Source: CAWCWK01 sp963842125
GTDB taxonomy: Bacteria; Pseudomonadota; Alphaproteobacteria; Rhizobiales; CAWCWK01
Reading direction: 5' to 3'
DNA length: 64,000 nucleotides
NCBI GenBank assembly: GCA_963842125.1
Contig: CAWJFE010000005.1
Location: 1,178,001-1,242,000 of the forward strand
Shown: in pieces, positions 37,544 through 45,634 of the stretch
Position numbering within the stretch: position 1 is the first letter of the stretch
How the letters are laid out: every line of letters begins with the position of its first letter
Notes under the pieces: model-generated
The model's database searches: none
Told to the model about the DNA's origin: nothing
The model's input: the letters and a program-made list of their open reading frames with translations, nothing else
Position numbers and translations under genes: made by a program

Positions 37544-38998
37544 CTACCGGCTTTCGCGAGCGTTGGCGCCGGCACGATCGCCAGGCTCCGGACGGCCTTC
37601 GCCGCGTGGTCTTCCGCCGTTTGGCCGGCCTTCCGAGACTTGATCGACGCCTTCGCGAGTAGGTTCGCCGCGCTCGCTTTCGTCTTCGGGTGCCGCTGGT
37701 GCGTTCACGTCGCGAACCAGCACGCCGTTGCCGGCCTCCGTCATACGGCTCGTCATAAGCGGGACACCTGTCTCGACATCGGTCGAAACGAGAAAGCCCT
37801 CCTCGACGGATGCGACGACCGTCACCTCATGACCGACCAGGCGTTCATCGGCCACCGTGTAGATCTTTCGCCCATCATAGAGCGCGGCCTCGGGAACGAG
37901 GAGCACGTCTTCATAGGTCATGTCGGGTACAGCCACTTCGAGGAAGGCACCCGGCCGCAACGACGGGTCCGCATCGCGGACCTTGGCGAAGACATCAACG
38001 CCGCCCCGCTCGGCCGCGATATCGGCACCGACGCGCACGATCTCGCCTTCGGCGAACCGAACGTCACGCCCCAGCCGCCAACTGATCGAGACGGGGTGCC
38101 CGATGATGTCTCCTTGGCTGAGGAGACGGCCATAGAGCGCGTCCGGCAGGGCGAAGCGGACCTCGAGCGATTGCGGATCATAGAGAACGGCAACGATGTC
38201 GTTCGCGTTGAGGAGCTTGCCGACCTCAGCATTCGCCTCCCGCACGACGGCGTTCACCGGCGCCTGCAATGCCGTGCGGGAAAGGTCGCGTTCCGAGACT
38301 TCGAGCAGCCAGTCGAGCCGCTCTACCTGCGCGCGTGTCTGCTCCAGACGCGCGGTTTCGATCTCGACGTTGGCGCGCCGCTGATCGACGGCCTGGCTAC
38401 GGGTGCTTAGCTCCAGCCGTTTGGTGTCGACCTGCGCCTGCGTGGCGCTGCCGCGCCGCAACAATTCCTCGAAGCGCGCCATGTCCTCTTGAACGACGGC
38501 GAGCTGTTCTTCCGCCCGCTCCGACAGGGTCGTCTCCAGCGCGATGCGGCTCTCGACCTCCCGGATACGGGCGCGGCCTTCGTCGCGGTTCGCGCGGGCC
38601 TGCACGACGGCGCCCTCATAGTCGAACGGATCGATGGCGAGCAGCGTCTCCCCCGCCGGGACGATACCGCCGCTGACGAGTGCTGGATGGACCTCGATCA
38701 CCTCACCGGGCACCGGCGCGCGCAACTCGACCGTCCGCGAGGCGACGAGCTCGCCGAAGAGCTCGATTTCGGGCGCCACATCCTGAAAGACGACGGGCTG
38801 CGTCGTAACAGGCGTGGCCTGTTCGCGGCGCTCGAAGCTACGCCCGCCTTCCTCCTCGTCGCGCATCGCCTGCAGGCCGATCACCGCGCCGCCGAGGATG
38901 ACGGCCGGCAGGACGAGCTTCATCAGGAAGCCGAAACCCCGCCCCGTCGCGTTGGCAAGACGGGAGACGGCCGATCCTTGTTCGCCCCCGCCGGCCAC
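37544..38998 (-). CDS. RND efflux periplasmic adaptor (membrane fusion protein)
   Basis: Adaptor of 484 residues that couples the RND permease to an outer-membrane channel; no channel gene is nearby. It starts with a GTG and a membrane anchor (FLMKLVLPAVILGGAVIG). A lipoyl/barrel segment (ELRAPVPGEVIEVH), a long coiled coil (about 140-250, rich in E, R, Q and A) and the second lipoyl half (LQAPVNAVVREANAEVGK) follow. The C-terminal 45 residues are charged and low complexity, unusual for the family. It starts three bases after the hslO stop. Confidence 0.93.
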   Translation of the reverse strand: MAGGGEQGSAVSRLANATGRGFGFLMKLVLPAVILGGAVIGLQAMRDEEEGGRSFERREQATPVTTQPVVFQDVAPEIELFGELVASRTVELRAPVPGEVIEVHPALVSGGIVPAGETLLAIDPFDYEGAVVQARANRDEGRARIREVESRIALETTLSERAEEQLAVVQEDMARFEELLRRGSATQAQVDTKRLELSTRSQAVDQRRANVEIETARLEQTRAQVERLDWLLEVSERDLSRTALQAPVNAVVREANAEVGKLLNANDIVAVLYDPQSLEVRFALPDALYGRLLSQGDIIGHPVSISWRLGRDVRFAEGEIVRVGADIAAERGGVDVFAKVRDADPSLRPGAFLEVAVPDMTYEDVLLVPEAALYDGRKIYTVADERLVGHEVTVVASVEEGFLVSTDVETGVPLMTSRMTEAGNGVLVRDVNAPAAPEDESERGEPTREGVDQVSEGRPNGGRPRGEGRPEPGDRAGANARESR

Positions 38999-39001
38999 GG
39001 C

Positions 39002-39976
39002 CTAGACGATCTCTTCGGGTTGAAAGGCGTAGACGGTGCTGCAGAACTCGCAGGTGGCTTCGATGGAGCCGTCCTCTACGATCTCGGCCTTCTCCTCGTC
39101 GGAGAACGCCTGAATGGCAGCCTTCAGACGGTCGCCGGAGCAATGGCAGCGATCGATGACATCGATCCCATCGAACACCCGCACGCCGCGCTCGTGGAAG
39201 AGACGATAAAGGAGGCGCTCCGAGGAGAGGCCGGGGTCGACGAGTTCATGATCCTCGACCGTCCCGACGAGCGCGGTCGCTTCCTCCCATGCCGGATCGT
39301 CCGAGCGTGCATCGATGGAGCCGTCGCCGGGGTCGAGATCACGCGGCCGGCCGCCCTCGGAGGGAAGGTGCTGCACCATCAGACCGCCAGCGCGCCAGGA
39401 CGAGCCGCCGCCACGCTCGATCGACTCGGCGACTGCGATCTTCAGCGCCGTGGGGATCTGCTCCGACTGCTGAAAATAGCTATGCGCGGCGGCGAGCAGA
39501 TCGCCGTTCTCCAACGGGACGATGCCCTGATAGCGCTGCATGTGCTCGCCCTGGTCCACCGTCAGCGCAAGGTAGCCCGAGCCGACGAGAGCCGCCATGT
39601 CATCGCCCGCCGCCGCGACCTTCTCGGCATTGAAACGCGCATAGCCGCGTAAGTGATTGGGCGTCGTGAAATCCGCGACGATCATGTCCACCGGACCATT
39701 GGTGTTCGTCTGTAGGATGAAGCGGCCCTTGAACTTCATCGCCGTGCCGAGCAGCGCGGCCAGGACGACGGCGTGCCCGACCAGCTGCCGGACGGCCGGC
39801 GGGTAGTCGTGCCGGGAGAGAATTGCATCGAGCGCGGGGCCAAGGCGAACGGCACGCCCGCGCACGTCCAGCGCGTTGACCGCGAGGGGCAGGACACGAT
39901 CATCGACCGCCTCCAACTCGAAGACGTTGGGCTCGGGCGCTGGCGCGGCATCGGTGGGGTGTGGTGTCTGTTCCAT
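39002..39976 (-). CDS. hslO: Redox-regulated chaperone Hsp33
   Basis: Holdase chaperone activated by oxidation, 324 residues. The C-terminal redox switch has the four zinc cysteines as CHC and CEFC (in RCHCSGDRLKAA and ATCEFCSTVYAF). The N-terminal domain shows FILQTNTNGPVDMIVADF and GYLALTVDQGEHMQRYQG. I chose the ATG at 39976, since upstream residues are not conserved. It follows argF by 88 bases, as is usual in Hyphomicrobiales, and the efflux adaptor follows by three. Confidence 0.96.
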   Translation of the reverse strand: MEQTPHPTDAAPAPEPNVFELEAVDDRVLPLAVNALDVRGRAVRLGPALDAILSRHDYPPAVRQLVGHAVVLAALLGTAMKFKGRFILQTNTNGPVDMIVADFTTPNHLRGYARFNAEKVAAAGDDMAALVGSGYLALTVDQGEHMQRYQGIVPLENGDLLAAAHSYFQQSEQIPTALKIAVAESIERGGGSSWRAGGLMVQHLPSEGGRPRDLDPGDGSIDARSDDPAWEEATALVGTVEDHELVDPGLSSERLLYRLFHERGVRVFDGIDVIDRCHCSGDRLKAAIQAFSDEEKAEIVEDGSIEATCEFCSTVYAFQPEEIV

Positions 39977-40064
39977 AGGGCCGCATGTAGGGTTCTGACG
40001 CCGAACTTGCCACGCGCCGCCCGGCGCGCCCACCACTTTCGTGTCGCACCCTGTAACGGGGCGG

Positions 40065-41003
40065 TCAGCCGGTCTCGCCCGTCATGCACCAGCGCAGGAT
40101 CGCTTTTTGCGCGTGCAGCCGGTTCTCGGCCTCGTCGAAGACAACCGATTGCGGACCGTCGATCACGGCGTCGGTGACTTCCTCTCCGCGATGGGCGGGG
40201 AGACAGTGGAGGAAGAGCGCATCGGGTGCGGCCTGCGCCATCAGCGCCTCGTTCACCTGATAGGGGGCGAGGGTGTTGTGTCGCGCGCCTCCATCCTCGC
40301 CCATCGAAACCCAGGTGTCCGTCACCACGACGTCGGCATTCGCGACGGCCTCGGCCGGGTCCGCAGTCAGAAGCACTTCGGCCCCGTCCGCCTTGGCCTT
40401 CTCGACCAACGATGCGTCAGGAGACAGCGTCTCGGGTGCCCCGATCGTCATGCGATAGCCAAGCCGAGGCGCGCCTTCGAGGAAGGACGCGAGCATGTTG
40501 TTATGCGGCCCGACCCAAGCGATAGTCTTGCCTGCCACGTCGCCCCGATGCTCCTCGACCGTCATGATGTCGGTCATGATCTGGCAGGGGTGGGAGGCCT
40601 GCGTCAGACCGTTGATGACCGGCACCGTCGCCGCTTCCGCGAGCGCGCGCAGATCGTCATGGTCGAGCAGACGGATCATGATCGCATCGACATAGCGTGA
40701 GAGGACGCGCGCGGTATCCTCAATCGTTTCACCCCTCCCCAACTGCATGTCGGAGCCGGACAGGACGATGGTCTCGCCGCCAAGCTGACGCATGCCGACG
40801 TCGAAGGAAACGCGCGTGCGGGTCGAAGGCTGCTGGAAGATCATCGCAAGAACGCGGCCTTCCAGCGGTCGATCGCGATCGCGGCCCAAGCCGGCCACAT
40901 CGGCGCGGGCCGCCTTCGTTCGACGCGCGCCATCGAGGAGGCCGCGCAGCTCGGCTCCGGTAAAGTCCGCGAGGTCGAGAAAGTCCCTATCGACGCTGCT
41001 CAT
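40065..41003 (-). CDS. argF: Ornithine carbamoyltransferase
   Basis: Arginine pathway enzyme that makes citrulline from ornithine and carbamoyl phosphate, 312 residues. The carbamoyl phosphate site is QQPSTRTRVSFD, with HPCQIMTD and the ornithine/SMG-type loop VVTDTWVSMGE. The catalytic Cys is in FLHCLPAHRGEEV. The start overlaps the argD stop by 4 bases, giving translational coupling. Confidence 0.97.
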   Translation of the reverse strand: MSSVDRDFLDLADFTGAELRGLLDGARRTKAARADVAGLGRDRDRPLEGRVLAMIFQQPSTRTRVSFDVGMRQLGGETIVLSGSDMQLGRGETIEDTARVLSRYVDAIMIRLLDHDDLRALAEAATVPVINGLTQASHPCQIMTDIMTVEEHRGDVAGKTIAWVGPHNNMLASFLEGAPRLGYRMTIGAPETLSPDASLVEKAKADGAEVLLTADPAEAVANADVVVTDTWVSMGEDGGARHNTLAPYQVNEALMAQAAPDALFLHCLPAHRGEEVTDAVIDGPQSVVFDEAENRLHAQKAILRWCMTGETG

Positions 41004-42190
41004 TCCGCCGCCTCTGCGTGTGCGGAAAGACTATTCAGCGCTGCCTCGAGGCGCCGTTCAGCCTCGTTCATATCCGCATCCTCGACGTTGAGGGGTGGCA
41101 GGAGCCGGACGACGTTCTCCGACGCGACCACCGCCAGCATCTTCTGCTCTCGCATTGCGGCCACGACGTCTCCGCAGGGCACATGGCATTCGAGGCCGAG
41201 AAGGAGGCCTTCGCCCCTGACACCTTTCAGGAGGTCGGGGTGGCGGTCGACGAGACCGGCGAGCTTCTGCTTCAGGCGAAGGCTGCGCTGCCGCACGGCT
41301 TCGATGAAACCGTCTTCGAGCATAACGTCGAGCACCGCATTGCCGACGGCCATCGCTAGAGGGTTGCCGCCATAGGTCGTACCGTGGCTCCCCGCCGTCA
41401 TGTACTGCCCGACCTCGTGAGTCGTCAGGCACGCGCCGAGCGGAAATCCGCCGCCGATGCCTTTCGCGACAGGCATGACGTCCGGCGTCACGCCCACGGC
41501 CTCGTGGGCGAAGAGATGGCCCGAGCGACCCATGCCGCACTGGATTTCGTCGAAGATGAGGAGGATTCCGTGCTCATCGCAAAGCTCGCGCAGCCCGCGC
41601 AGGCATTGCGGAGGTACGGCCCGCACGCCGCCTTCGCCCTGGATCGGCTCGACCATGATGCCGGCCGTCCGTTCGGTGATTGCAGCCTTCAGGGCGTCGT
41701 GATCGCCGAACGGGACTTGATCGAACCCGTCGACTACCGGTCCGAAGCCTTCGGTATGCTTGGGATTTCCGCCCGCAGAGAGCGCCGCCATCGTCCGACC
41801 GTGGAACGCGCCTGAGAACGTCACGATGCGGTAACGCTCCGGCCGGCCTTGCCGATCCTGATAGCGCCGGGTGACCTTGATCGAAAGCTCCACGGCCTCC
41901 GCGCCCGAGTTGACGAAGAACGCGTAGTCGGCGAACGTCGCCGCCGCCAGTCGCTCCGCCAAGCGCTCCTGTCCCGAGATGCGGAACGCGTTCGAGGTGT
42001 GCCAGAGCCTCTCGGCCTGGGTCTTCAACGCATCGACGAGCTTTGGATGGGCATGGCCGAGCGCGTTCACCGCGATGCCGGATGCGAAGTCGAGATATCG
42101 CTCACCCGCCTCGTCATACAACCAAGCGCCTTCACCGCGCTCGAAGGCAATATCGGCGCGGTTGTAGGTCGGCAGCAAAGCGGAAGACAC
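41000..42190 (-). CDS. argD: Acetylornithine aminotransferase
   Basis: PLP-dependent class III aminotransferase of 396 residues acting in arginine synthesis (and possibly succinyl-diaminopimelate transamination). It shows FVNSGAEAVELSIK, the cofactor Asp in LLIFDEIQCGMGRSG, and the Schiff-base Lys in VAKGIGGGFPLGA. The start is a GTG at 42190. First gene of the leftward unit argD-argF-hslO-adaptor-RND. A terminator-like hairpin sits in its leader, 35 bases upstream. Confidence 0.96.
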   Translation of the reverse strand: MSSALLPTYNRADIAFERGEGAWLYDEAGERYLDFASGIAVNALGHAHPKLVDALKTQAERLWHTSNAFRISGQERLAERLAAATFADYAFFVNSGAEAVELSIKVTRRYQDRQGRPERYRIVTFSGAFHGRTMAALSAGGNPKHTEGFGPVVDGFDQVPFGDHDALKAAITERTAGIMVEPIQGEGGVRAVPPQCLRGLRELCDEHGILLIFDEIQCGMGRSGHLFAHEAVGVTPDVMPVAKGIGGGFPLGACLTTHEVGQYMTAGSHGTTYGGNPLAMAVGNAVLDVMLEDGFIEAVRQRSLRLKQKLAGLVDRHPDLLKGVRGEGLLLGLECHVPCGDVVAAMREQKMLAVVASENVVRLLPPLNVEDADMNEAERRLEAALNSLSAHAEAAE

Positions 42191-42224
42191 GGGCGGGAGA
42201 CACGGCGCAGGCCCTTTCGAAACG

Positions 42225-42246
42225 AAAAAACCGCCTCTCGGGCGGT
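42225..42246 (-). terminator. Terminator-like hairpin in the argD leader
   Basis: Read on the minus strand, ACCGCC and GGCGGT form a 6-bp stem around CGAGA and are followed directly by six T residues (plus-strand A6 at 42225-42230). It is 35 bases before the argD start and reads in the argD direction. It may end transcription coming from the glycosyltransferase gene through the antisense of the tRNA, or act as an attenuator for argD. No leader peptide was identified. Confidence 0.65.
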
Positions 42247-42294
42247 GCGGCGAGGTTTGCGGAAACCGGAACGCGCTGTCAATCCAACGCCCGC

Positions 42295-42323
42295 TTGCGA
42301 CCCGACCGACATCCCGCTACGCT
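42295..42323 (+). promoter_or_regulatory. Putative promoter of tRNA-Gly
   Basis: TTGCGA at 42295-42300 and TACGCT at 42318-42323 are 17 bases apart and end nine bases before the tRNA. This is short for a leader, but the match to -35/-10 spacing is good. Confidence 0.4.
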
Positions 42324-42332
42324 TCCCAGAGT

Positions 42333-42407
42333 GCGGGTGTAGTTCAGTGGTAGAACGTCAGCTTCCCAAGCTGAATGTCGTCGGTTCGATCCCGATCACC
42401 CGCTCCA
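42333..42407 (+). tRNA. tRNA-Gly (anticodon CCC)
   Basis: Folds as a complete cloverleaf. The acceptor stem is GCGGGTG with CACCCGC, the D arm holds AGTTCAGTGGTAGAAC, and the anticodon stem CAGC/GCTG surrounds the loop TTCCCAA, giving CCC, which reads GGG. The T arm contains GGTTCGATCCC, and CCA is encoded at 42405-42407. It is an isolated tRNA gene. Confidence 0.97.
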
Positions 42408-42428
42408 CTCCCAACGTCGTTGCACGTA

Positions 42429-44240
42429 CTAGCGTTTGCGGGGTCGGCGGCGACTGGCATCGCGGCGGGTTTCGCCGTGTTCGGTCTTCGACCAATGGAA
42501 CGGGCGGCGAAGGTATTCGAGCGTCGCTCCGACCGCGGCTGCGGCGTGGAGAAGGAAGTAGATCGGCATCAGTGGCACGAGATAGTGTCTGCGCTCGTTC
42601 TCGGGCCCGTCGGCGGCGGCGCGCCAGACCATTACGAGCATGGCGCCGTGACCAATCAGGATCGTCCCGAGATTGATGCCGGCCAGCCAATTCTCCCCAA
42701 CCGGTGGGCCGTGGAGACCGAACCCCCAGAATGCGAGCGCGGCGAGCAGAATCGGGTGTGCGAGCGCCGACAGGAACATGCCGCCCATCAGGAGCTGGAG
42801 CCCGATAAAGCCCCGCCAGCCGGCCTGACGGACGTAGAGCGCCGGATTGCGCATCTGGACGATCCACGTTTGCAGCCAGCCCTTGTACCAGCGCTGCCGC
42901 TGCTTCATCCATATTGGAAGCGTGTTCGGCGCCTCTTCCCACGTGTCAGAATCGAGCGTTTCAGTGCGGTAGCCATAACGGATCAGCCGGAGACCAAGAT
43001 CGGCGTCTTCAGTCACGTTGTATGGATCCCAACCGCCGACCCTTTCCAGCGCGGATCTCCGAATATGGTTCGATGTGCCGCCGAGCGGGAGCGGAAGTCC
43101 GAGGCGGCTCAGCGCCGGGAGAAAGCGGCGGAAGAGCGCCTCGTATTCAAGCGCGAAGAGTGCGGCGAGGGAGCCGGCAGCGCCATTGTCCACGCGAAGG
43201 CGGGCCTGGACGCAGCCCACATCGGTGCCGGCCGCCGCCAGATGGGACGCCGCCTTTCGAAGCTGATCCCGGTCGGGCACATCTTCAGCATCGTAGATCG
43301 TGACGAGCTCGCCCCACGCGCCGAGCATGCCGACGTTGAGCGCTTTCGGCTTGGTGCGGGGTTCCGCAACCGCGATGTCTACGACGGTGAAGGTCGGAGG
43401 CAGGGAGATCCTGGCAAGAGCGGAGCGGGTTTCGTCGTCGTCGTCCTCGACCAGCAGCCGAATGTCGAGCTTGGGCGGCGGATAGTCGAGGGCAGAGAGG
43501 TGGCCGACGAGATCCGCGAGAACCGCAGCCTCCCGGTGGACCGGAACGAGGACGGTGTAGGTCGGCAGGTTGCGGTCGGGAAGGGCGGTTGCGGGTCGGT
43601 ATGTCGGGACCTGCCAGGCAGCTACGCGAAGCATAGCAAGTGATAGAAAAGCGAGACACAGGATCAGGTTTGCGACTACGGCGGGCCAGGGAAACATCGG
43701 CAGGACGCCGAGTCCGGCGACGAATACGCAAATGGCGAACCAGACGAGTTGCGGGCCGGTGCGCCGATAGGCTGCCGAGAAGTGCGGCCGCTCCGTTGCC
43801 AGACGCGCGGTCTCGTGGCGCACGATGTCGGACCAATAGGGTTCTAGGACCCGCTGGAACGCTGACGGGGTCGTGTAGACGATGGTGTCGCAGCCGATCG
43901 TCTCGTCCGTTGCCCGTTCGGGCGCGGGCATCAGTGCCATCACGGTGCCGTTCCCGTCGGCGACCGTGATTGCTCCGTGCCTGGCCGCTACGAGCGCGGT
44001 GTCCCGTCCGATGTCCGGGGGCGGATGCTCGACGTCGAGAAAGGGTCGCCCGCGCCAGGTGGCATAGGCGCGGGCGAGGAGAGTTTCGTTCGCGATACCG
44101 ATCGACCGAGCGACATCGACGGGCGGGACGTTCCAACGGCGGGCTAGGTCGGCGACGAGGGCATGCGCGGGGTTCGGCGTCTCGATTTGTTCCCGCCGGC
44201 TGCGCACGCTAGACCTCCGTTGTGTCGCCGCAGAAGGCAT
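42429..44240 (-). CDS. Family 2 glycosyltransferase, membrane bound, with GspE-N-like domain
   Basis: Processive-type glycosyltransferase of 603 residues. Residues about 25-130 resemble the GspE/MshE N-terminal domain, known as a nucleotide-binding or c-di-GMP-sensing module in related proteins. Two helices lie near 165-215. The GT2 domain (about 235-450) has the acidic motifs VEDDDDETR, YDAEDVPD and TEDADLG plus QRQRWYKGW (QxxRW). Three or four more helices follow. The product could be an exopolysaccharide, which is inference. It ends 22 bases from the tRNA-Gly 3' end and is not in a polysaccharide cluster. Confidence 0.87.
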   Translation of the reverse strand: MPSAATQRRSSVRSRREQIETPNPAHALVADLARRWNVPPVDVARSIGIANETLLARAYATWRGRPFLDVEHPPPDIGRDTALVAARHGAITVADGNGTVMALMPAPERATDETIGCDTIVYTTPSAFQRVLEPYWSDIVRHETARLATERPHFSAAYRRTGPQLVWFAICVFVAGLGVLPMFPWPAVVANLILCLAFLSLAMLRVAAWQVPTYRPATALPDRNLPTYTVLVPVHREAAVLADLVGHLSALDYPPPKLDIRLLVEDDDDETRSALARISLPPTFTVVDIAVAEPRTKPKALNVGMLGAWGELVTIYDAEDVPDRDQLRKAASHLAAAGTDVGCVQARLRVDNGAAGSLAALFALEYEALFRRFLPALSRLGLPLPLGGTSNHIRRSALERVGGWDPYNVTEDADLGLRLIRYGYRTETLDSDTWEEAPNTLPIWMKQRQRWYKGWLQTWIVQMRNPALYVRQAGWRGFIGLQLLMGGMFLSALAHPILLAALAFWGFGLHGPPVGENWLAGINLGTILIGHGAMLVMVWRAAADGPENERRHYLVPLMPIYFLLHAAAAVGATLEYLRRPFHWSKTEHGETRRDASRRRPRKR

Positions 44241-44267
44241 GCGGAAACCGTTGGAAAGTGTAGACCC

Positions 44268-45093
44268 TTGTCCGTTTATCTTAGGTTAGCGATATCGACG
44301 TTTCTGGCTGTGATGGCCCTCGGGGCCAGCGCGGCCGCGCAAACCGAGGCAGCCCGCCAGACGATCTTCATTCCCCGATACGATCAGCCGGCCACGAACC
44401 GATCCGCCACGACCGACCGGCGCCTGATCCGTTTCCTCACGACCGAAGATTTCCCGCCGCTCAATTTTCGCGGACCGTTGGGCGAAACGACAGGCTTCAA
44501 CGTCGATCTCGCCCGCGCGCTCTGCGATGTGCTCGATACCGCCTGTTCGATGCAAGCCGTACCCTGGAGCCAACTCGAGTTGCGCCTATCGGCGCGTAGC
44601 GGTGACGTCGCTATCGCGGGACATCGGGTGGCCGGACGGGCAGGCGGACTGATCGAAACGACGCCCTATCTCGCGAACCCGGGCCGGTTCGTCCGGCGCG
44701 CGGGCACCGCGGACCGAGGGTGGACGACGGTCGGCGTCCTCGCCGGGTCGGCGCACGAGCGCTATCTCGAGAGCTTCGAACCCGACCTCTCTTTAAAACC
44801 GTTCGAGACGCCCGACGCGCAGTGGGCGGCGCTCGAAGTGGAGGAGGTCGATGCGATCTTCACCGATGCCCTCACCACGGCCGCCCGTCTCTCTACCCAA
44901 GAGAACACCTGCTGCGTCGATATCGCCTGGCGCGTACACGGAAACGCGCTACTTCGGCGAGGGCCTGACAATGCTTCTGCGCGCCGACGACCGCGATCTC
45001 GTCGAAGCGCTGGAGGCCGCGCTGTCGCGCGTCATCGACAGCGGCACCTTCGCCGAACTCTACCTGCGCTACTTCCCGCTCGGCCTTTACTGA
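44268..45093 (+). pseudogene. Family 3 solute-binding protein, frame disrupted near the 3' end
   Basis: Periplasmic substrate-binding protein of the amino-acid type, about 275 residues if repaired. It has a signal peptide (LRLAISTFLAVMALGASAAAQ) and the family pattern LTTEDFPPLNF and TGFNVDLARALCDVL. The first frame is coherent up to CCVDIA at about 44927. The conserved end GAYTETRYFGEGLTMLLR to the stop at 45091-45093 is in the +1 frame, so one surplus base at about 44926-44931 would restore it. No permease or ATPase gene is adjacent. The TTG start at 44268 is chosen to fit the signal peptide and is uncertain. It could be a decaying orphan gene or a consensus error. Confidence 0.75.
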
Positions 45094-45497
45094 CGGCGAT
45101 AGCGGGCCCGCGCCGCGCGTTCTATCGCCGTGGACACCAGGCGGTCGACGCCGAGCCGTTGGCGCAGAAGCTGCAGGTAGCGCATCTCTTCCGGGACGAC
45201 CTCCAGGTCGGCGGCCGCGACATCGACCGCGAGCGCATAGGCCGTCTCGCGCAATGTCTCGGGCAGGGCCGATACGATCGTGTCGAGAACGTCGTCGAGA
45301 CCACCGGGGCCTTGCAAAAGGATCGCGCAAGCCTGCGATGTCGGGATCACGTCATCGGCCGCGAAACCCTCGAAGACGGGCAACGTTTCGACCAGACGGC
45401 CTATCGTGCCAAGTTCCACGTCCGCCATATCGCCGTCCACGGCGGATGCTGTAACCATCGCATAGATGAGGGCGGTCTGCGGCGTGGTCTGGGTCAT
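45087..45497 (-). CDS. TerB-family protein
   Basis: Small helical protein of 136 residues resembling the TerB (tellurite resistance B) domain. It has the acidic motif ASAVDGDMADVELGTI near the start and DVAAADLEVVPEEMRYLQLL, a second similar acidic motif likely to bind metal. No other ter genes are nearby, so tellurite resistance should not be assumed. I chose the ATG at 45497 (MTQTTPQTALIY); seven upstream residues are possible. Its 3' end overlaps the stop of the solute-binding gene by 7 bases. Confidence 0.8.
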   Translation of the reverse strand: MTQTTPQTALIYAMVTASAVDGDMADVELGTIGRLVETLPVFEGFAADDVIPTSQACAILLQGPGGLDDVLDTIVSALPETLRETAYALAVDVAAADLEVVPEEMRYLQLLRQRLGVDRLVSTAIERAARARYRRQ

Positions 45498-45535
45498 CGA
45501 GTCTTTCCTGTCAGGCATGACACTGTCGGTCGTGT

Positions 45536-45553
45536 GCGATCACCTATGATCGC
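45536..45553. repeat. Inverted repeat in the terB/lysS divergent region
   Basis: GCGATCA (45536-45542) and TGATCGC (45547-45553) flank CCTA. The -10-like TATGAT at 45545-45550, reading toward lysS, overlaps the right arm, so it could be an operator. There is no clear -35. Confidence 0.3.
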
Positions 45554-45634
45554 CGGTCGCGGCCCGCAACCGCGTTGACCCTCACACTCCGCCCGGCCAT
45601 ACGAAGCCGCCTGACGACAGGACGAGAACCGATC

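Noticed and set aside
42333..45093. tRNA-Gly as an integration site for a small island (glycosyltransferase plus solute-binding gene)
   Set aside because: No integrase gene and no repeat of the tRNA 3' end was found downstream.
45087..45497. Tellurite resistance operon
   Set aside because: Only an isolated TerB-like protein is present; no terZ, terD or terC is nearby.
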